Both the position numbers and the translations under genes were made by a program. Under the pieces are notes generated by a model, which ran no database searches, was not told the origin of the DNA, and was given only the letters and a program-made list of their open reading frames with translations. From Reticulomyxa filosa (lineage: Eukaryota; Foraminifera; Reticulomyxidae): 21,075 nucleotides of DNA. The stretch lies in assembly GCA_000512085.1 (NCBI GenBank), contig ASPP01028422.1:1-21075 (forward strand). Direction: 5' to 3'. This document shows, in pieces, positions 11,401 through 20,345 of this stretch; position 1 is the stretch's first letter; the number at the start of each line of letters is the position of its first letter.

Positions 11401-14400
11401 TGCTTGCAAACGATGCATTGAGCAAATACGTATACCGAGTACATCCATTGTGTGAAACCATGAAGGAGTATGTATGGTCATTTGGAAGATTGTCCAAGCC
11501 AGATGAAAAACAATATATTGAAGAAATGGTGAAACAAGTGAAACGTGAGCTTCCATCTACACTACATATAGAGTTTGAAGCGTGGAAAGATGAAATTTCA
11601 AAAAAGATTGCGACAGCTCAAAATTTTTTACTCGAAAATTTGAAAGATAAAGCCATTGTTTCATTACGAGATGTGTCAAGATGTTTGAAAATATTTGTAT
11701 GGTTGATGAAACAGTGTTTTATATTGAATAATCATAACTCTATTCCTTGGATTTCTCGGAGTTTGAACATTGCCATTGGGTTATGTTATTACTTTCGATT
11801 AAATATTGATGAAAGACAAAAATTGAGTAAAAATTTTTCCACAGATAATTTATTTTCCAAATCCTTGGAGCAAGAAGTGGACAGGTTGTGCAAATCGTTT
11901 TTAATTCCTGGAGGTGTTGCATTAAATCAAGGATTAAAAGAAAACTTGTTCATTTTATTCGTGTCGATTATCACAACCACTCCAATTGTTTTGGTGGGCA
12001 AACCAGGCACCTCAAAGACTCTATCTTTTCAAATTGTTCGTGACAACCTTTCTCACAATAAAACAGAGTTTGGAAAAAAATTAAGTCAAAATAATGTACC
12101 TTTCGCCGTTAAACCAATTCATACTATTGCATTCCAATGCACTCGTGATAGCAAACCACAGGGGATTAAAGAGCGATGGGATCAAGCAATGCGTCACAGT
12201 GAGAATAATCAAATCAAGCCAATATTGTTACTCGATGAAATTGGATTGGCTGAGCATTCAAAGCATTCCCCATTAAAGATATTACATCAACTTTTGGAAG
12301 ATCCAAAGATATCTTTTGTTGGGATTTCCAATTGGCCTTTAGATGCCGCGAAGATGAATCGAGTGGTTATGCATCAAATACCATCAATGACACCACAAGA
12401 GTTAAAAAATACTGGCTTGGAAATGATAAGACACTATCGAGAGAATTTAAGGGTACATGGGGACGAGCTAAAAAACGAATGGTTAGAAGAGGAAATCGAA
12501 AATATTGCCAAAGTTTATGACCGAGTAATCAACACACCCAAAGCATTTGAACCAAAGAATAAAAAAAACTTTTTTGGAGCCCGTGACTTCTATTCTCTAA
12601 TCCGATATCAACTCCAAAGTCCTTCTTACCGTGTATCGTTTGAAGGATTTATGAGAAACTTTGGAGGCATTCCAAGAGATGACCTGCTCAAAAATTTAGG
12701 AGACATTTTCCACAATGTGTTAGGAATTAGCAAAGAAGATATTCTCAAAAAAATGAGTAAATTCACGCCAATGGATTGTGTCCAACAAAATCTTTTGGAC
12801 ATTCGAACGAATAGATCCAAATTACTCGGAGACAATTATATTGTAAGCCGTCATTGTATGGTTATCAGTGAATCAGAGCATTCTTGGCAAGTTTTGTTGG
12901 AAATGGAATCTTAAGATATGACGACGTGTTTTTATTTAAAAGCAGTTTTGCACATGACCAAAGTTCGAGCATTTCGGATTACGAACATTTGAACAAAGTC
13001 ATTAACTGTATGGATACTGGAAAGAGAGTCATTTTGTACAAGTTGGATTCAATTTATGAAAGTTTATATGATATGCTTAACCAAAGATATCAAAAAAAGC
13101 CCTCTGGTAAAAACAGTTTAAAAAATGCCTTTTTCTCATCTTTTAATCATACTATACGCAGAGAACAAAAATATAAGATAAAAAATAAATAGGAAATGTA
13201 TATTGCCGAGTTGCTCTGGGAAGTGAGAGTAAAGATTGTTATGTGAAAGATGAATTCAAATGCATAGTGATTGTGCACAAGGACACAGCATACGCACCGG
13301 AAATGCCAGTTGCATTTTTAAACCGCTTTGAGAAACAGTTGATATCCTATCGCACATCACTACCCTCTGAAACGGAGTCGTGGATATCAAAAATAGAAGA
13401 GCGGTTAACTCAAGCGTTTAAATTTTCCAAACGATTAGGGAAATTGTTTTGTGGATTCAATAACGATACCATACCTTCGGCATTGTCTAGCATTTTAGTA
13501 CAAAGAAAAGAAGAAGAGTTAAACAATATTGAACTTGATGAAACAACTATAAATGCAGTTATGAATTTATTTAAACCTTTGTGCTGTCCTGAGATCATCA
13601 TCGAAATTGCCATTGATCAAAAGGAAAAATTTGACTACAAAAAAGTTGGGCAGGAAGAATTCCCTTCCTTTAGAAAGATTATTGACTTGCAACTTATGAA
13701 GTCGAACAAACAAATGGCAATAATACTTACTGGAGATTTTGAGTGTAATTTACCAGAAGAGTGGAATAACGCAACAAAAAAAGTAGAGTCCTTCAAAAAA
13801 TCGAGTGACTTTGAACAAGTCATTCATCATTTCTTCAGTCCAAACAACACAAGCCAAGATCTATTGATTTTGCAGTACGTGCACGACTCGAAAAATTTCG
13901 GCCACTTTATGCACATCAAACATACCCTGGAACATGCACATCATCGCTACTATTGTTACAAACAAGAAGAGGAAGAAAAAAAAGAAACAGAACAGAGATT
14001 GGTTGTTTTGCTCGTGCATATTAAACCACCAATTTTCAAAAACCCTTTCCCACTAATTTTCTCGAGAAAATGGAACTTTACATATGTTGATAACTTAAGT
14101 TCGATCGGGCTCACACAATTGAAAACGCTGCTTTCACAAACCATGCCAGATGTGCTTGAAAGTGATACATGTAATAATCGCTTAAATGACGCGATTCGGC
14201 GAGCATTTGCACGACTCCAGTTCCCTGTCCATAAAAATGAAGGTGGTGATATACAAAAACTATCTATTTTATTTAACGAATCGAATGAAACTAAGAAATG
14301 CCGAGAAGAAATCGTTTTAAAATTAAAGCAAATATTTCAAGAAAAAGGCGTAGTATCCGAACCCATTGTATGCATTTTAAATAAAGACGAAATCAAAAAT

Positions 14401-17400
14401 CCCGGCAACGTGGATACGTTATCACTAGGCTGCTCTTTTTTTAAGAGATATGAAAATATTATCGGCAGATTGTTGGTCATGGCTTGTACGAATATTTTGT
14501 TGGTGTTTTATGAAAATTGTTATTTCCAAGTTAATTCACTTGTATTTTAATGCAATCATAAGTATAACGAAAATTTGTACAATGTACTTTAAAAAAAGGT
14601 GTTTTTTGATGCCGTTAAAAAAAATGATGACCATTTGGCGCAATTGTTTGTGGAAGTCATAAAAGATGAATCAATACTATCAATTCCTCGCTTAAGAGAG
14701 GTAATGCAAAGATTAATGGGCGTTGAACCAGATCTACATGCGGTCAGTGTCCAATACAAGGCCATGTTCCCATGGAGCCACATATTTCACAATTGGTGCC
14801 ACTCCAAGTTGGTCAATATTGTTGCCCACAATGCCACAACCGAAAAATTCAATACAATTAACAATGAAAAGGAGAACAAAAATGAAAATAAAGAAGAAAA
14901 TGGATATGAATATGACCAGGAAAAAGAAACTAAGATACAATTAGAAAGCCACTGCAAAATAATCCGAACTTTCAAGTTATTGAGAGCATCAATGAGTGGA
15001 AGTAGAAAAGCGTTCAATCTTTTGAATCGATGCAATGCCGAACATTGTCGATTGTATTTTAAGGATATCATTGCAGCTAAATACAATTTGAATGAACACG
15101 ACAAAGCTGAAGTCATTACAGACGTTATGTTCTCTATGATTTCTATGTACGATTGCAATGTGTCCATAGCGGTGATTGAATCTATTTTATATTTTTTGCC
15201 AGATTTTTTTGCTAAGTATGTAAACTTATTGAAGCTCTGCGAAGACAATAGTATCGTTTTGGAATTGCATACGTTATTGGACAATAAGAGTGAGAGTTCC
15301 AGATTAAGTGATTCCATTTGCTTGTTGCTGAAATATTTTATTTCCTTTTCATCTGGTTCGATCTTTGCTTTGTTTTTTCCTCATAAAGGCTCTTCGTAAT
15401 CTTTACTCTTGTTTTTGAATACGTGTCAACTTTTTTTTTTGCAGAGAATAATTGGCATGACGTTATCAGAAATTTGAAAGCAGTAGAAAATGCAATTCCA
15501 ATAGTTCTACAATTTGCAACAGATTGTTATGGCAATAGCAAAGAATATAAGAAAATATTATCCATGTGTCGTCGAGCACAAATCCAAATCCTTGGAGTGA
15601 AACATTTTGGGAAGCAAGTGATTGACCAAACAGATCTGAATAACGTGTTGTCTCGTGCCATGTCGTTCAGCCAACCGTCGTCCGATAATGACAAGACCAC
15701 TATACCTAAAATTTTGGCTTGTGTGCTCAAGGAAGGAAATCTTGCTATGAACAAACGTCCTCATTATATTCGGGATATGTTAGCGATAGTGAGACACATT
15801 GAAAAACTTGACACTCCAGACAAACAAGAAATATATCGTTCTGTACTACTCGAGTTTTTTGATAATTCACAAGACTTGGTGTCAGATGCAAAAAATGAAA
15901 GCAACCAGATCCGTTTGCAAATTCTTGAAGAGTTGGTTCAAAATCAATGGGAAAATAAGACATTTGAGTTAGCTTCTCATGAAGCTGTGTTATTAAATCG
16001 CGTATTGGAACGTATTTATATAGATGTGCCAAATCTCAAGTACAATGGCCCAAACCAAACTATTGACGATGTGTCAAATTTGAAGGCAAAGTTGTTTCAA
16101 TGCATTAATTCCATTCTGTCGATTACTAAAACACTTATAATATCACAAATGAAGGACAATCAAGAGTTAAATGTGGTAATGTGGCAAGCGTCTCAACTGT
16201 TAACGCATTTTAACCAAACAAACGAACGTTACCAACATAGTTTGCATATATGGTTTTTGAAGGAATTTTATGTTGCCAAGGGCATAAATTGGACAAAAAC
16301 GTTCTTTACAAACGAGGCAATATGTGCAAAGTATCCAGTATTTTCTCATCCACAAATGAGTGATGTATTTTCTGTATTGAAATATCAATCGCCTGATATC
16401 CTTCCTGCAGATCTGTTTATTAATATTTACGGAGATAAGTACGTCAAATTTAGAAATGAACTTTTGCAGGGAATTAAATCGGGTGATATAGATCCACAGT
16501 ATAATGGAAATAAAAGTGATTTCATTTTATTGTTAGCTGCTGCTCTCTCTTTGCCTAATCTCTGTGATACTTTCAGCCCAAATTTTGAAAGTAAGAGACT
16601 CTACAGTTTTTTCTCTCTTCCAGTAGTATACGTTGCAAATTTTTGGCGCACACACTACAAAAATAGAAGTAAGAGATTATTTGATGCGGTGCAACGTTTT
16701 AAAATCCGACGTTGAACAGAATTTTGTTAAAGTGTTACTTAGTGAGAAACTCCCTTCAACTGCCTCTAGTTTGAGGTTGACCTGGAACACTGCTTCTGAC
16801 AGTTTCATTCCAAGATTGTGTTTCCATTTTCTGGGAGTACTCCAAATTATGAACAGTTACGTTCCTTTTCTTTTTGAAACGATTTGCACAATAATCTATC
16901 AATATTTCTCCCCTCTCCTCAAAAAAAAGAAAACCCATTCCGAGCATTGATTATAAATCCCAAAATATATGTAAATGGTCATCTTCCAACAATGCCAGAA
17001 AATTTGTTGATAAGCATGATTCGTGTGATGAAAAGCTCAGGACAAGACGGAGATAGTTTTACGGTTCGCTATTGTCCAAACATGCATCCGTTCATCATCA
17101 GCAAATGTGGACATCCAACAGAGAAGGTAATCTGTGCAATGGATGGATGCGGCCAGGAAATTGGCAACACAACTCATAGAAAAGCAAGTACTGGATTGAA
17201 GCAATTAGAAATACCCAAAGGATATGTCTTAGATGGATCAGATGAAGAGTTATCAATAGGTGATTCATTTTGGAGGTATGAAGAAATGATAGAAGTAAGG
17301 AAAATCAATGAAGTGGCCTGTACGTTGATGCGCTTGTTAATACACTTGTCACTATTGATCAGAAATGCGGCCGTTGTAGGGGGATGCAAGCAACTCCAAG

Positions 17401-19357
17401 AATTGTTGCACAAAAAAGATGCAACAGAAGTGACCAAGTTTTTGCAGAAACAAGCAATTGGATATTTTCGATTGTTAGGAAAAATCACTAGCCTAAACGA
17501 TGAACTTTTATCTGTGGCATTGCACCAAATATTGGATGGCTTGCCACAAACATTCAATGAGTGGTATCCAAATGGATTAAATGGAACAGATCTTACCACC
17601 ACATATGAATTTGAAAAGAAATTTAATAGGGAGTACAATGGATTTTTTGGACAAATCCAAAGATTCAATGAAGTGAACAGTCGTAATAAAATAACTGTGA
17701 ACGAAGACAAGGCTCTGAAAATGATCTCTGAAATTGAGGAAATAAGACAAGTTGATGAACTCTATCAAAAATATATTCCACATTTATTTTTGACCATCCA
17801 TAACGTAACATTTGATGACTTAGCTCAAAGGTTTAAAACAGAACCTTCACTGCAAAGTAAATACCCACTACTGTATTACCTGATGAGCGCCAAAGATGAA
17901 ATTTGGTGTGTGAGATATTTGCCTGTTATTGGGCAATGGATGAAACACGTATATTTTCACTATTCAAAACGAATTACACAACAAGGATGCCAAAAAAAGA
18001 CTATTTCTCAAGCGCTTGAAGAGTGGAAGCAAAATGGATATGGAAGTGAAGTGGAGTCCTACCAAAAATTATGGAGTGGCTTCAAAACCTGTTGGAACAC
18101 ATTGGCAAATCAAAAAGTGAACAATGGCTGTAAATCATTTGTTATTCCAAAATTACATGACGACAATACAACTAGTTTGGAGTTTTCCACTGCACGAAAT
18201 AATGAAAATGGATTGATTATTGTAAAAATCATTGAACTGTTACAAGATACACACAATGCATTTTTAGAACGTGTATTGCTGGGGCCTGAAAAGTATGCAG
18301 ATAATGAAGAAAAATATGGAAGAGATAACGAAGAGAAATATGATATAAAGAATGGTGACAATAAACAGGTACAAGAGATTATGGGCGAGAATAAGTCTCT
18401 GTTTCACATTCACGAAAATGATGTCATATGTTTGGACAAAGATCAAGTGACCGAAATTATTCGCCAGTGGAGCCTTCCCTCATTAGAATATGGAGCCATT
18501 AATCAAACTCGAAACAACGTTTTGGATTTAAGTGCCATTGAAAATGAAATTTTTTATCGATTTATTAAAAACCGCCAAATCTTGGAAATTAGTATCCCTT
18601 CCCTTCAGTTTTCCAATCAATTAAACATTAAAAATTGTGTGGAAATTATCGAGGAAAACAACAAAGAGCTTAAAAAAGAGCCAAAAGATCAACCGTTATT
18701 GAAGAATGTTGTTTCTTCGTTGAAATCACAAAGTGAAATGCAAAGGGCTTTGGAAATATTGAATGAAGTCATTGTCTTTGTTTCTCAAAATATCAAGATC
18801 ATTAACTTGTTAAGTCGCAAACAAATAAAATTGCTCTTATTTCTTAATGTTCAATGCTTTTTATACATAGAGATAATCGCTTCGTGGAATTGCTTGAACA
18901 AATGTCGTTTGATGAGAAAAATTGCAAACTGTTTATGGTGAATTCGGAAGAACAAAAAGATTTCATATTGTGCAGGCATATGTGTAATTTATGGAGACTT
19001 TTAAACAATGCCGTGCAATTAGAGTTTGTTAATCAAAGTACAATTGACAATTATGTTTTGGACATTTACAAAGTCCCCTTGACAGAATCATTGAAACAAG
19101 AACTTGAAGTAATGGTAAAAAAGACACCTTTGGGAACAATAAAGGAAATTTTAGACGCTTGGAGAGAGGTTGTGCAAAGAGAAGGAGAAAACATGAGAGA
19201 TTTGGACAAGAAAGAACCTTTCAGGAGCTGGTTGGATAATATCGTATTTTTTGACAACGAGTTGGAATTATTTCCAAAAGAATCACTTACTTGGGAGTAC
19301 TGTGCTGCTGGTTATGCCTTTCTCCACGAGCTATTCAAACGCACCTCAGGCAATTGA
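2463..19357 (+). CDS. RNF213/mysterin-like giant AAA+ E3 ubiquitin ligase
   Basis: One gene of about 21 exons, encoding about 5,150 residues (human RNF213 is about 5,200). In animals RNF213 is a cytosolic dynein-like AAA+ E3 linked to lipid droplets, coating of intracellular bacteria and moyamoya disease; a role here is inferred from homology. Diagnostic parts in order: a degenerate AAA unit with GMGKS (9209-9223), two AAA units with GETGCGKT (10887-10910)/WIFLDE and GKPGTSKT (11997-12020)/ILLLDE, the mysterin motif FFGARDFYSLIR after the second, LLNRxEKxx-like FLNRFEKQLISY at about 13317, LPTMPEN before the finger, and the RZ-type zinc finger (17064-17180). No RING is visible. The ATG at 2463 is the first one after an in-frame TGA at 2406; the stop is TGA 19355-19357. 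One frame change near 12900 is unexplained. An annotation pipeline may well have split this gene into several hypothetical proteins. Confidence 0.9.
2484..2690 (+). other. SAM-like domain at the N-terminus of the giant protein
   Basis: Residues about 8-76. The pattern VFTYLFDKLACDDMESVLHI, then SAERWRELF, then LPEGQQPKLLKKLNEKR resembles a SAM fold: a helix with two acidic residues before the short second helix, a 'L.ISAE.W.EL' core helix, and a final helix after a glycine. SAM domains mediate protein self-association or RNA binding. It is followed by a Lys/Glu-rich linker in exon 2 (about 2820-3080). Assignment is by eye; a death-domain-like helical bundle is an alternative. Confidence 0.5.
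3081..3647 (+). other. Tandem beta-rich segments (small beta-barrel-like) in exons 2-4
   Basis: Three consecutive stretches repeat a beta-rich rhythm. The first is EFVKIVSVDPTSNTISFSLK. The second starts GIVAKIRLQHNSNVIVS and continues LRQGEEIKCTYTLNEKKNVIVENIEW. The third is IRVIFPIDTVSG, then LREGDILSFRLQFTPQKWMPVDVKIVE. The recurring 'L(R)xGxxixfxlxfxxxxxxxvxxI' phrase is reminiscent of cold-shock/OB-type repeats. Introns at 3143-3191 and 3443-3510 fall between the repeats, which fits repeat units delimited by exons. No catalytic motif is seen. Confidence 0.4.
3811..3842 (+). other. Ultra-short intron (32 nt)
   Basis: Donor GTATAC directly after CAAG and acceptor TTAG, with a long T-rich tract between. 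Phase is 1 on both sides, joining PSQ to ESYINSER. Reading through puts TAG in the exon 5 frame. Confidence 0.7.
4178..4211 (+). other. Probable 34-nt intron, or homopolymer frame change
   Basis: The frame of exon 6 stops at TGA 4187-4189, while the following coding frame has a stop at TGA 4179-4181, so the switch must lie near the A6 run 4181-4186. A 34-nt intron with donor GTGAAA (4178) and acceptor CAAG (4211) is phase 0 on both sides. A shorter 25-nt version ends at 4202. Removing one A from the run would also restore the frame. The candidate intron has no pyrimidine tract, so this is undecided. Confidence 0.4.
6290..6536 (+). other. Glu/Lys-rich low-complexity linker with a 15-bp tandem repeat
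   Basis: The end of the large exon at 4994-6536 encodes a highly charged tail (KEENNDERTEDNEKKEE and similar). It includes EAPIEEAPIGEE, from two copies of GAAGCGCCCATAG at 6446-6458 and 6461-6473 with a 15-bp period. It probably acts as a flexible spacer between parts of the N-terminal stalk. The coding frame changes just after it, either by the intron 6537-6633 or by an indel in the A/G-rich run. Confidence 0.6.
9115..9152 (+). other. Short intron (38 nt) before the GMGKS AAA unit
   Basis: Donor GTAAGG and acceptor CCTCAG, phase 1 on both sides. Splicing joins LIQQLY to NRNSNNKPFVQLYVSDEIGM. This is among the most canonical junctions in the gene. Confidence 0.85.
9195..9760 (+). other. Degenerate AAA unit (AAA2-like) of the RNF213-like protein
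   Basis: LYVSDEIGMGKSFKI carries a shortened P-loop (GMGKS, 9209-9223). A second exon follows, with VIYHLDISS and the hydrophobic Walker-B-like strand AFLIELP (about 9576-9596), which lacks the DE pair. In mammalian RNF213 one AAA unit ahead of the two active ones binds ATP structurally, and this unit matches that position. The intron 9371-9425 inside it has donor GTACAA, a TACTAAAC branch-point-like sequence and acceptor ATCAG, and is phase 0 on both sides. Confidence 0.65.
10840..11415 (+). other. First active AAA+ ATPase unit (AAA3-like)
   Basis: Walker A GETGCGKT at 10887-10910 follows PIILM. Walker B WIFLDE lies at 11238-11255, followed by INTSPDIGWLNELV. The sensor-1 Asn is in IAACNPYRKRK (Asn codon 11358-11360). 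All residues needed for ATP binding and hydrolysis are present. The unit is split by a long charged insertion (about 11031-11231) between Walker A and Walker B. A conserved-looking loop HGGFGRHDL precedes the insertion. Confidence 0.88.
11031..11231 (+). other. Charged coiled-coil insertion inside the AAA3-like unit
   Basis: About 65 residues composed almost wholly of Glu, Lys, Arg, Met and Asn (for example MEEEEERKKKMIEEEKKENE and KKKMEKMKKNIEEMKKRQ), predicted by eye as one long helix or coiled coil. It sits between the HDLRNIVK helix and the Walker B strand, so it probably protrudes from the ATPase surface. Confidence 0.8.
11940..12620 (+). other. Second active AAA+ ATPase unit (AAA4-like)
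   Basis: Walker A GKPGTSKT is at 11997-12020 and Walker B ILLLDEIGLAE starts at 12222. The sensor-1 region GISNWPLDAAKMNR (Asn codon 12330-12332, Arg-finger candidate 12360-12362) follows. The strongly mysterin-like FFGARDFYSLIRY lies at about 12573-12608. In RNF213 this is the second catalytically active AAA unit. Confidence 0.9.
12891..12915 (+). other. Unexplained frame change in the giant gene
   Basis: Upstream, the frame reads YIVSRHCMVISESEHSWQVLLEM and stops at TAA 12912-12914. Downstream, the conserved ILRYDDVFLFKSSFAHDQ lies in another frame. One missing base (most simply a G in ATGGAATC, 12904-12911) would join them. The only phase-matched splice across it is 12896-12915 (20 nt, GTTGGA...TTAAG). 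A sequencing or assembly indel is the simplest reading; gene decay is possible, but the rest is intact. Confidence 0.7.
13193..16855 (+). other. E3 shell and back region of the RNF213-like protein, no RING seen
   Basis: After the AAA core this region matches the mysterin hinge and E3 module: VALGSESKDCYVKDEFKCIV, then PVAFLNRFEKQLISY, then helical segments such as MFPWSHIFHNW and LLNRCNAEHCRLYF. In RNF213 a C3HC4 RING sits in this module before the RZ finger. Reading all coding frames here, I found no spaced set of Cys/His pairs: the cysteines are isolated. An acidic low-complexity insertion lies at about 14857-14934. Confidence 0.7.
16591..16666 (+). other. Intron with competing acceptors
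   Basis: Donor GTAAGA (16591) is canonical. The nearest acceptor, TTCCAG (16623), follows an excellent pyrimidine tract and makes a 33-nt intron that is a multiple of three and stop-free. Using it leads into a frame that ends at TGA 16713-16715. Acceptors at 16666 (76 nt) or 16669 are in phase with the frame that continues to the RZ finger. Either the longer intron is used or an indel lies near 16701. Confidence 0.5.
17064..17180 (+). other. RZ-type zinc finger (catalytic E3 element)
   Basis: The motif begins RYCPNMHPFIISKCGHPTE and continues VICAMDGCGQEIGNTTH. Cys codons are at 17073, 17106, 17133 and 17148, and His at 17085 and 17175. Spacing C-x3-H-x6-C matches the RNF213/ZNFX1 RZ finger, in which the His and the second Cys (human 4509 and 4516) are needed for RING-independent ubiquitylation, including of lipopolysaccharide. 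Here these are the His at 17085-17087 and Cys at 17106-17108. The next knuckle is C-x4-C rather than the usual C-x2-C. It lies about residue 4,412, close to its place in human RNF213. Confidence 0.9.
18809..18870 (+). other. Last intron of the RNF213-like gene (62 nt)
   Basis: Donor GTTAAG and acceptor CATAG, phase 2 on both sides. The junction codon is TT+A (Leu), giving IKIINL joined to DNRFVELLEQMSFDEKNCK. Reading through would end at TGA 18939-18941. Confidence 0.85.
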
Positions 19358-20345
19358 CATGTTATACTTTTGTTCAAGTAATTTTGTTCATTCCGCTTTT
19401 GTGGATAAAATGAGATTAGTTTTGTTAATAAGATTGATAAATTTTTTAATTCATCACGTTTTTTCTCAATGTATCGTTCATATGTACGAACATATCCAAA
19501 CTTATTCCATTTTTCTTATTCATTACTTAAAAGTATTTGTGCTTCATACTATCAGACTTCTCAAAAGAGTTTGAGATCCTTCAAGCCATAAAAAGTGAAG
19601 GCATAAATCGTCGAATGTATTGTTTATTTAAAAAGTTCTCATTTCGCTATCTTTTAATTGTAAAGGAAGTTGAGTTTTTGAAGCTGCATTTAGTGGCTTT
19701 GGTCGTACCTGTGGTAATATAAAAATATTAACAGAAACAATGCATTTTAAGGCAAAAGTATAAATAATTTAGCGAAAGTGATTGCAACGGCAATTAAGTT
19801 ATTTGTTTTTGATTTTTTTCTAAATGATACATCCCATCTCTTTGACTTGCACAAAATGTAACACGAAAATGTTGCTCTATGAGCGGTTTTTCAATAAGAA
19901 ACAAGTTAATTAAATCAAAGAATAAAATGAAAAAGACAACAAAACAAGAAGAAACGAGAGAAAGTGATAAGTTGGTAGAAAAATTTTGGAAAAAAGGGAT
20001 TTCAAGATGCACTTGAGCCTTGTCCTACAAAAGGCTAATTAGGGAAAATACTTATAAAGTAGTTTGATAGTGTTCTCACTTTTTAAATTACTCCAGATTA
20101 GTTGTTTTATAAAAAATTTGAAAACGTCCAAAAATTTTTACCATAAATTACTTTTAAATGAATAGCCGATGGTGTGAAAAAAGTATTGCTCTGTTCAAAA
20201 ATGATATCACTTTGCCAAAGATGTGTTTTATTTAAGTTGTTTTGAATTTTTAATAGTTATCTATATCTTGAAAAAAAATTTTTCAGTATTAATAATGACG
20301 TATGCTGAAGATTTTAATTTAACGGCAAACCAAGTCTATCAAATG
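19358..20345. other. 3' flank between two convergent genes
   Basis: About 990 nt of AT-rich sequence separate the stop of the giant gene from the stop of the minus-strand DUF89 gene. No tRNA, repeat array or convincing separate gene is visible. Minus-strand ORF 19794-20012 is low-complexity. The only coding-like stretch is 19556-19722 on the plus strand. Confidence 0.6.
19556..19722 (+). other. Possible alternative last exon of the RNF213-like gene
   Basis: From an acceptor CTATCAG at 19555 the frame reads DFSKEFEILQAIKSEGINRR and runs on to TAA at 19720-19722. A donor GTTATG at 19311 in exon 21 is in the matching phase (1), which would replace the last 15 residues by about 55 others. The intron would be 245 nt, longer than the rest, and chance phase agreement is one in three. 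Confidence 0.25.

Larger units (their letters stand above)
2463..19357 (+). other. Exon-intron structure of the RNF213-like gene
   Basis: Exons inferred by phase matching: 2463-2746, 2820-3142, 3192-3442, 3511-3647, 3716-3810, 3843-4177, 4212-4416, 4500-4915, 4994-6536, 6634-9114, 9153-9370, 9426-9766, 9823-10217, 10310-10449, 10581-13106 (holds the frame change), 13193-14502, 14599-15355, 15445-16590, 16667-16855, 16930-18808, 18871-19357. With one base added near 12905 the sum is 15,459 nt, an exact multiple of three. Best supported introns: 3648-3715, 4417-4499, 9115-9152, 9371-9425, 9767-9822, 10218-10309, 13107-13192, 18809-18870. Weak ones: 4178-4211, 6537-6633 (an indel in the A/G-rich run is the alternative), 10450-10580 (acceptor could be 10604), 14503-14598 (donor could be 14476), 16591-16666 (acceptors at 16623 or 16669 possible) and 16856-16929 (donor could be 16847). 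Confidence 0.65.

Noticed and set aside
10817-11497. Minus-strand ORF of 226 residues, apparently hydrophobic and membrane-like
   Set aside because: It is antisense to the AAA unit and its charged insertion; the Phe/Leu/Ser runs are complements of E/K codons.
15000-15060. Cysteine pair in LLNRCNAEHCRLYF considered as part of a RING
   Set aside because: No further spaced Cys/His pairs follow, so a cross-brace zinc site cannot be built.
14787-15317. Minus-strand ORF of 176 residues
   Set aside because: Antisense of the E3 module exon, with no motif of its own.
17174-17710. Minus-strand ORF of 178 residues
   Set aside because: Antisense of the exon carrying the RZ finger; the plus frame is clearly conserved.
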